DNA of 64,000 bases, from the NCBI GenBank assembly GCA_020226215.1, contig CM035227.1, positions 103,585,732-103,649,731 of the forward strand, read 5' to 3'. A program made the position numbers and the translations under genes. The notes beneath the pieces were generated by a model. It did not search any database. It had not been told where the DNA came from and saw only the letters and a program-made list of their open reading frames with translations. This document shows positions 56,417 to 64,000 of this stretch, piece after piece; positions within the stretch are counted from its first letter, which is position 1; every line of letters begins with the position of its first letter. This stretch comes from Sindora glabra (taxonomy: Eukaryota; Streptophyta; Magnoliopsida; Fabales; Fabaceae).

Positions 56417-59400
56417 TACTACAAGAAAATTTATATTTAGCGATGGAATATTTGTGATGAATTTAGGAATGGAATTTTTAATGGTAAATTTGTCTATATG
56501 GCCCAAATATATGTTATGGTTTTAGTGAAAAAATTAGTGATAGACTTATTACTAATATTTTAATTTCTAGAAATTTTCAACCTTAAACAATGTCTAACTT
56601 TAAATCTATTGGTAAAATTTATTAATGGATTTAGTGACAAACTTCAAAAAAATTATTTTGATTTACGAATGGATTTAGCAATAGACTAATGCACAAAATT
56701 TAAATTTTTGTTCGATAGTGTAATGAATTTTTTTAAAATTAGCAATAAATGGCACAATGTCTAACACTAATTAAAATGCACTATTTTGTTAAATTATATT
56801 AACAATGGATTATTTCATCACTAAATTAAACTCTATAATAATACTTAATGCCAAACCCCTATTTTCCCTTTTCCTCTCATTCTTTATTTCTTTCTCGCTG
56901 TGCATCACTATTACTCTTACATCACTACTAATAGATTCATTGCTAGTTTGCACTCCACTCTAATCAATAAGTTTTTATCAATTTTAATCATTTTTTTTCA
57001 TTTTTTTGTTAGTTTTAGGATTTAAGCGGAAAAAATGATTGGATTTTAGTCAATTTCCAAAATCGTTTAGTGCACTTAAGTGGATAAAAATACAAAGTTC
57101 AAATTTATTACTTATTTGTTTAAGCAAGTACATTAGTTTGATGTTTCTAGCTTTTATTTATATGACTTCTTTGTTAGCTTAAATTAATGGATATTTGATG
57201 TTTCTAGGTTTAGCAGTGAAACATTAAATCTGCTAACCTACTCGATAAGGTATATAAATATTGATGAGCTTGAATTTTTTTGCTTTAATCAATGGTTTAT
57301 ATTAATTATTCTTAAAAGCTACCATTTTCTTAAAACGAATAACTAACTTAAACTTATTCATATACTAATTTTACATATGCTTTCCTAATATATAATAATT
57401 TGCTAGAATTTTGTAATCACTTTGTACTTTATTTGAAATTACATTTAATTTATGCCATTTTTTCTCACCAAAAGTAAAATATATTTTAGGCAATTGATCA
57501 TAATTGAGTACCAGTGTAAGCTAAAATTTCTCTCCCAATCACATCTCAAAATTATATAATCTATAATTATTATTGTAAACTAAAAAGAAGGTGCTATAAA
57601 TAATCAGTCCCTAATTCTTTTTTAGCTAAAAGAGAAAGGTCATTTATTGTAAACATATCTTTGGTCATTTTTCATTGTAGAAAACTTCAAAATGCTACAT
57701 GAGACTGTTTATTTAAGGTCATTTTCTCTTTCAAATTTGATGAAAAATATAAAGTAAGTTTATTAGCTTCTTTTAAGATTTTATGAAATTAGAAAGACAT
57801 CTTTTTTATGTCTAAAATTATGAATAGCTTCCATATGTTAATATAGGTCAAATTTGACACTTTAAATTGCAAGTGAGTAAAGAAAACTTAACTTATCTTG
57901 TAAATTGATTAAATTATATTTTTAGATCAATTTTGACACTTTGAAACACAAGAAAGTAAAGAAAACACAATTTTCTCATATTATAATACATTCCATTTTA
58001 ACTTTTGAATGATAATATATTCTTACCTCTAACTTTGTATTTGTATGGTTAGAACACAATTTTTCTTGTGTTCTTAGTTTCTTTATTGTTGGTTTTATTT
58101 GTCTATCCATGTCTTAGTCTTTATAATTGAAAAAAGTATAAGTCACTTTAATTAAAACCAATTTTAGTTATAATATTAGTATTAGAATTTATTTTTAGGT
58201 TAATTAATATTTATTAATTAGCTATTTCATTTGTTAAATATTGTAAGATACTGTGTCATCATTATATAGATTCGATGGATATATTCTTAGCAGTGGTAGT
58301 AGTTAGAAGCTTAAGGGCTATAGTATTAGCTTAACCATTCCATCTTGCATCATCACTATCAATGCAAGCTCATTGACTACCATAACTGAGCCATAAATAT
58401 CCTTGTAGTCACTTGGGTAAGAGTCCTAGCCTTCCTTGTCTTATCTCAATTAGATGGCCCTTTCCCATCCTCTTACCTAAGACTCTACCTAGTAAACTAC
58501 ATAGCACCTAACTTTATATCTAGGATAGCTTTTAGCACATCCTTGAGGTAAAAACCCATCTAACAGTTGAATATGGATGCATTGAGAAGATAATTCATAA
58601 GTATTAATTTACATTCAATGGTAAATTTGTAATAATTTAAATTAATTTCTATTAATTTATATGAATGTTTAACATTTGTTATAAAATAACATTATTGTAT
58701 TTAGTTGTATTTAGCTATAGTTTGATTGTAAACATCTACCCATGATCATATTAGTAAAATAACAATAGTGATACAGAGGCATTTGACGAAGTCATCCTTC
58801 ATTTACACCATTGTTTCGCAAAGGAAGAAACATAAATGGTTCAGGGAATAAAGCAATATTGATTTTTATATTTTATAGCCTAATTTGTATTTGAATTTAT
58901 ATTTTATATTCTAATCATCATGTATTTGCACTTATAACTTTGTTTAGCATTTAAATTCAATGATTCAATATTTGGAAGACATGTACAAATGGCACCCTAA
59001 GACCATATACATGATAAAAAGGAATTTTAATTATAAAGCCACAGCTAATGACAACAGCATGATAAATCAAGTGATAAAGAACTTACTAAAGAAGCCTGAA
59101 TGGATGCCTGATCAAAATTTTAAAAACCTTAAGAAAATGTAGGCTACAAATACTAACTTTAAGAGAAAACAAAAGGTCAACAAAAGAAATAAGACACCTG
59201 CTACTGAAAGGAACTTGTATAATGGCTATTTTACCTTTACTTTAAAGCATAAGAGGAAGATGATGAGTTTTAATTAATTTTAGTTTAAAACTTTCTATTT
59301 GGCATATTTATTCATTCAATTCCTAAACTTTATTTTATTGATCATCAAATTTCAAGCAGTCACCTTTGGCTAAATTCCTACTAATTCAAAAGTGTTTATC

Positions 59401-59612
59401 ATAATTTGTATGGTCATGACCAACATAAATGCCCTTACTAGTTTCCACAAGTTTATATAATCCTAACTTGGTATCATCACATAATTACTAACAAAGAGGT
59501 TTAACAAAATTACTTTATTATATTATCAAAAGAGATATTTCATAAAATTTATATTATCTAATATTTAAAATATTTATAGAAATAACTACAAGACCTATAT
59601 TTTCTTATACTA
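56417..59612. mobile_element. CACTA-like element 2, limits partly uncertain
   Basis: The left end reads TACTACAAGAAAATTTATAT, followed by subterminal repeats such as TTTAGCGATGG, ATGGATTTAGTGACA and ATGGATTTAGCAATAGA (56440-56690). A likely right end near 59612 in reverse complement reads TAGTATAAGAAAATATAGG. The flanking triplets (TTA, TAG) do not match, so the right limit is provisional. A transposase fragment lies near its right end. Confidence 0.5.
58960..59270 (+). pseudogene. TNPA-like transposase fragment
   Basis: The frame from 58960 encodes MIQYLEDMYKWHPKTIYMIK and KNLLKKPEWMPDQNF, then stops at 59140-59142. The same frame continues with NTNFKRKQKVNKRNKTPAT. The W-x-PDQ-x-FKNL pattern followed by a Lys/Asn-rich segment resembles the conserved core of Ptta/En/Spm plant transposases. 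It is a fragment only. Confidence 0.35.
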
Positions 59613-61310
59613 TAGTTTTTTTTATAAAAATAATTGCTATTAAGTGGTGGCCGTAAAGCTTCAACTTGAGTATCTATAAAATAATTTAAAGAAAAATAGC
59701 AGGACTAATGACTAAATAAGTAGATAATTTACCTAACTAAAATATACATATATTATCTATTTAATTATTCATTTTGAATATTTAAAACATTAATTGCAAT
59801 ACTTCAATTTGTCATTAAATAATTAATCATAATAACCATAGTCTTATATATATATAAATTAAATAACAAATACACCGACCTTATCCTTTTAAATATTTTA
59901 TTAGTGTATCAATAAATAATCTAGATCCAAAGTAAGTATTTCAATTTAATGTTTCATCATCCGTTTCTCAATATCATCATATTTCATCACTTCATCGCAT
60001 TTTATTATCATATTTACACATTTCATATTTTTCTCATTCCCATCAGTTTATAATTATTTCATCATCCATTTCCATCAATCCATTCTTCATTAATCATTAC
60101 ATGACAATTAAAAAATAATAATATTTATATAAGCACATAAGTCACACAAATTTAATAGATATAACTCAATATAGCATTTGATTTTATACTTGAATTTTCA
60201 AATAGATCAACAAAGTACTTAAGTATAAAATTCAAGTATGACTTCCTCAAAACAAAGCTATAGTTGAGTACTATACTCAAGCATGTGAAGGCAAAGGCGA
60301 AAGGTCATATTGGAATTTAAGTATGGTACTTGAATACCTTACCTTATGCACTAGTATTTGAGTACCATACTCAAATACTGGAAGGTAGAAAGTCAAACCC
60401 ACTTTAGTATTCAAATAAAGTATTTGAGTATTGGCTTTTGGAATTTATATTAAAGGTAGTATTCAAATACCATACTTAAGTACTAATCTAGAAATTCCAA
60501 AAATATAATTTAAAACATAAAAAACTTAGCAGAATCACACTTTAACTCAACATGCAAAATTCACACTTTGTAAAAGAACATTCCATATACTAAAGAATAA
60601 TACTTTTAGTTTAAGATAACTCATTTGTAAGTTAATATTAGCATCCAGGCCTCAAACTATTAGGTTTTACTCTACCATTTCATAATCTACTTAATCATTA
60701 ATTCAGTAGATTGTCTAATTACTACTTAGGGCATGTGATAAAGGAAGGTAGTTGAAACCTATATGCAACTTGAGTGCCCTAATCACTAAAAAATTTAAGA
60801 AAGAGTAAAATGGACTCCATAACTCTCTTTCAAGTAAATTTCCTCATTATTAAAACTTCAAGAATGAAGCAATTACCTTGCTAGATAAAGACCTAGTGAT
60901 GATTTATTGAAAGAGAAGGTTGGATTCTTCTTAATCTAGCTTGAATTTAAGTCCAGAAATGGAGAATGGTGGGAAGAGAGGAGAGACAACCACTTTTCTT
61001 AAAAAATTAGGAAAGTGTTTGAGTTTTGGGTATTTGTATAATTAAAGGCAATATAATGATTTTGCTAAATTAACAAAGGCATTTTCAGAAAAAGTCTCCT
61101 TAAATCTCCTCTATACACCTTAATTTGAATCTAGTTTTACACAACTTTATAATCAATTTAATTATACATATTTTCATATTATAACTCAATTTTCCATAAT
61201 TAATCACTTATCCTAAACTTATTTGCATTATTTTCTTAATTATTGATATGAACACAAGATTATCAAATAAATAAATAAAATAAAATATTTATAATTTTAA
61301 AACTCTAATA
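59613..61310 (-). repeat. Gypsy LTR-like region
   Basis: It follows the gypsy pol remnant and its polypurine tract on the minus strand. The LTR would start at 61310 with TATTAGAGTTTTAAAATTAT in reverse complement, a decayed TG start. At 60180-60480 a short motif close to TACTTAAGTA/TACTCAAGTA recurs many times in both orientations. The far end of the LTR was not found. Confidence 0.4.
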
Positions 61311-61329
61311 GTTCCTCCCTTTTTAAAGG
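61311..61329 (-). promoter_or_regulatory. Likely polypurine tract of gypsy remnant
   Basis: In reverse complement the segment reads CCTTTAAAAAGGGAGGAAC, purine-rich and placed between the pol remnant and the LTR-like region, as expected. Confidence 0.5.
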
Positions 61330-61489
61330 ATTCATCCCCAAATTTTTAAGAATTAATTATTCAAAAAAATCATATTGGCTTAAGTTTCAAGCTTACTAAA
61401 AAGATTGGATAATTTTTTTCTCATTTTAGCTTTAGATTTTCTTTTCTCATTTTAGTTTCAAATTTCTAAGTTGCTTTTTCAATTCTGTG

Positions 61490-64000
61490 CTTTTACTAAC
61501 AAACCTTTACTGATGGAATTCTTTGGATCTTAACTTGCAAATTTGATAATCAAGAATCTTAACTAGATGTTCCTCAAAGGAAAGTTTTGATTCTAGCTTG
61601 AGTGGTTTATGAAGAATCATATGAGAATCATCTAGAAAATATTTATAAAACATGGAGATATGGAATACTATATGAATAGTTTATAAATCATGTAGGAAAT
61701 TAAGTTGATATGCAATGGTTCTAACACATTGGAGGATTAGAAATGGACTGATGTATCGTAGTGTGAGTTTTCCCTTTTTACTAAATCATATCACTCCTTT
61801 CATAGGAGAAATTTTCAAGAACATGAGGTCTCCTTATTGAAACTCTAATACTTTCATTCTTTTGTTAGTGTATAATTTCTAACAATCTTAGATAATTTTA
61901 ATCTATCTTGAATGATTTTTACTTTTATAAGTAATTAGAAACAATATCATTGTTAAGAATTTTCATGATTTCTAACTGATCTTGGGTAATTTTAATTTTA
62001 ATCTATCCTAAATGATTTTTACTTTTACAAGTACATCAGAAACAAAATCAACGCTAAAGAGTTTGGCTCTCCTTGTTCAAACCATTTAATTGGGGATTTG
62101 CATTTTCTACATACAAAGTTTCATATAGGACCATTTTTATGAAAGATTGATAACTATTGTATGAAATTCAATTAAAGGCAATCATTTCTCCCTATTATTT
62201 TTAAATTCAAAAGTGTATGTAACTAACATATCTCTAGGAATCTAAATAGTACGTTCAAATTAGCTATTTGTTGGAAGATGAAAAGCACTAGGAAATTAGA
62301 GTTTATTGAAAAGATTTCTAGAAATAAGCTATAAATTGAACGCTATGATAAAAAATAATAATAAGAAAAATTCAATGCAAAAGAATTATTATGTCAAGGT
62401 GCAGTTAAATATATTGAATTGCAAAATAGTTAGATTTAACAAGAAGAAAGTAAGCTATCTTTGTTAATCTATTTACCATAACCTAAATTGAGTTGAATCC
62501 TTTTTGAGTTCTTGGAATACTAACAAGGAAATCCATGGTTATACTTTCCTACTTTTGTTTAGGAATAGGAAAGGAGTTGATGTAAACTTGAAGGTTTTTA
62601 ATGCTCAGCTTTAAGCTACTAAAAGGTAAGATATTTTAAGACAAAATCAAGTACATTTCATTTCATTCCTTTCCATGAAAAGTTTTATTGCAAGTCATGA
62701 CACATTTTGGATACACCTGAATGTATAATATAAGAAGAACTATAAAATTGGCAAAGTAATTCATTTCATTCATATACAGGAACCCAAAGTCATAATTGAA
62801 AGTGGATTATTCCTTGTTCATTAAATATTAAACTCATATTTTATCTTACCACTACTTCCTCTTTTGATGTTAGACATTGAGAATTTTACTTTTATGATTC
62901 TTTAATTTTTTTCTATCAATATAGATTCAACTACTACTTAAGTAAAAATCACTATTTCATCTTTGGCTTGAATATTGGCTAAAATCCTTAAGGACTTCTT
63001 ACTTAGAGCATTGGTTATAATAGTTTCCTTACTTGGATGATAATGGGTGATGCAATTATAATTTTTTTTACCAATTCTATCTATTTGTATGGCCTTAGAT
63101 TTAAATGTCTCTTATCAAAGATATATTTCAAGATTTTGTGATTAATGTATATTGCATAAAGCTTCACTATATACATAATAACACTAAATTTTCAGTGTGA
63201 ATACAACTATAGCTATATTGAGATCATGCATCGAATAATTTAATTCATATTTCTTCAATTGTTAAGATGTATAAGAAATTTCCTTTCTATTTTACATCAA
63301 TACATAACCCAAGTTGATTCAAGAAGCATCATACTATATAGAAAAATCACTAAATTTTGAAAAAAGTTCTAAAGCTAGGGCAAAAATTAAACAAGTGTCC
63401 AACTATTGGAAGCTATTCTTGTATTTATTGGACCATTCAAATTTCACTCATTTCTAAGTAAGCTTTGTCATTAAAGAAGTTATTTTAGAAAAGTGTTTCA
63501 CAAACCAACGCTAATAACCAACCATTTTAAGGAAGGTCAAATTTCAAATATAGTAAAAAGTTTAGGCTAAGTTTGAATAAATTTGATTTTTTAAAGATCA
63601 ACTTAAATACCATTTTGGAAAATCACATGTCCTAAGAATTTCATACTAGAAAGCCAGAATTCAAATTTAGAAAACTTTATGAAAAGATGATGATCTCAAA
63701 AACTTTGCAAGATAATTCAAATATGTTGGGCATATTCTTGCTCATTCTTAAAATAAATTATAATATTATTAATGAATACAATTATAAATTTATCAGGGAA
63801 TGGCTTGAAGAATTTGTTTCTAAGATCCATGAAGGCTGCTTAAGTATTGGTAAGCTTAAAAGATATAATAAGGAGTTCAGAATGATTAAACAAGTCATTA
63901 ATTTGAGATAAAAGATATTTATTTTTTATTGTAGGTTTGTTCAACTAATGATAATCGATACAAAGATGTAATGTTTCATATTTCTTTTTTCATAAATGAA
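61490..64000 (-). pseudogene. Ty3/gypsy pol pseudogene, runs off right edge
   Basis: Read on the minus strand from the right edge, broken frames show, in order, RT, RNase H, integrase and a C-terminal integrase module. RT has PDKFIIVFINNIIIYFKNEQ (near 63729-63799), with the catalytic pair changed to NN where the family has DD, then KFSKFEFWLSSMKFLGHVIF. RNase H remnants include KILKYIFDKRHLNLRPYK (near 63080-63150). The integrase core has ESITMDFLVSIPRTQKGFNS (near 62500-62560). The C-terminus has DLMFLKISPMKGVI (near 61790-61835) and IHIVFHISMF. Stops occur every few tens of codons. The order identifies Ty3/gypsy, and the C-terminal wording suggests a chromovirus such as Tekay. It is an old copy. 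Confidence 0.72.

Overview
This is nuclear DNA from a flowering plant, most likely a eudicot. It is strongly AT-rich, with one spliced four-exon plant transporter gene and a dense stack of plant transposable elements. I cannot name the species. All boundaries, alignments and difference counts were made by eye.

Layout. 1-10.8 kb is AT-rich intergenic DNA: a possible two-exon small gene at the left edge, a hAT-type MITE with an 8-bp target duplication (2908-3447), a degenerate tandem array (about 4.99-6.15 kb) and several copies of an AT-rich MITE-like repeat. 10973-16551 is the only convincing intact host gene, a 586-residue NPF/PTR-family membrane transporter closest to NPF5.1, in four exons with consistent splice phases and a TATA box at 10831.

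The gene's 3' end and downstream flank were tandemly duplicated. Call the gene end plus flank Y and the AT-rich stretch after it X. The order is Y0 (16.06-18.99 kb), X1 (27.24-28.38), Y1 (28.38-48.84), X2 (48.84-56.22). Y1 holds a 5'-truncated, frameshifted NPF pseudogene (28377-28870). Each join or copy has since been filled by mobile DNA. Between Y0 and X1 lies a gypsy-LTR-like remnant split by a 5.5-kb CACTA element (20565-26065, AGT target duplication). Inside Y1 lies a PIF/Harbinger element (30194-46005), itself split by a complete 9,153-bp Copia retrotransposon (33097-42249, two 1,621-bp LTRs, CAATT target duplication). Inside X2 lies a second PIF/Harbinger element on the minus strand (about 49.68-55.98 kb). 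Beyond X2 are a second CACTA-like element (from 56417) and a decayed Ty3/gypsy element on the minus strand running off the right edge.

How the parts work together. Both Harbinger elements have the two-gene layout of the superfamily, a HARBI1-like DDE nuclease followed by a Myb/SANT-like protein on the same strand, and all four genes are broken. The Copia element has a full domain set (gag, CCHC knuckle, protease, DD35E integrase, RT, RNase H) but carries two stop codons in RT. The paralogous Y and X copies act as internal controls: the copy without an insertion shows what the sequence looked like before each insertion. This gives a relative order: tandem duplication (about 15% divergence between NPF copies), then the DNA transposons and gypsy LTR, then the Copia insertion (about 0.9% LTR divergence).

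No tRNA, rRNA, CRISPR or organellar gene was recognised. I found no clearly new multi-gene system. The most unusual signals are the nested duplication and insertion history, the clustering of Copia LTR differences at the LTR ends, three consecutive GC-rich hairpins in the Copia leader, and two satellite-like or sub-duplicated AT-rich arrays.
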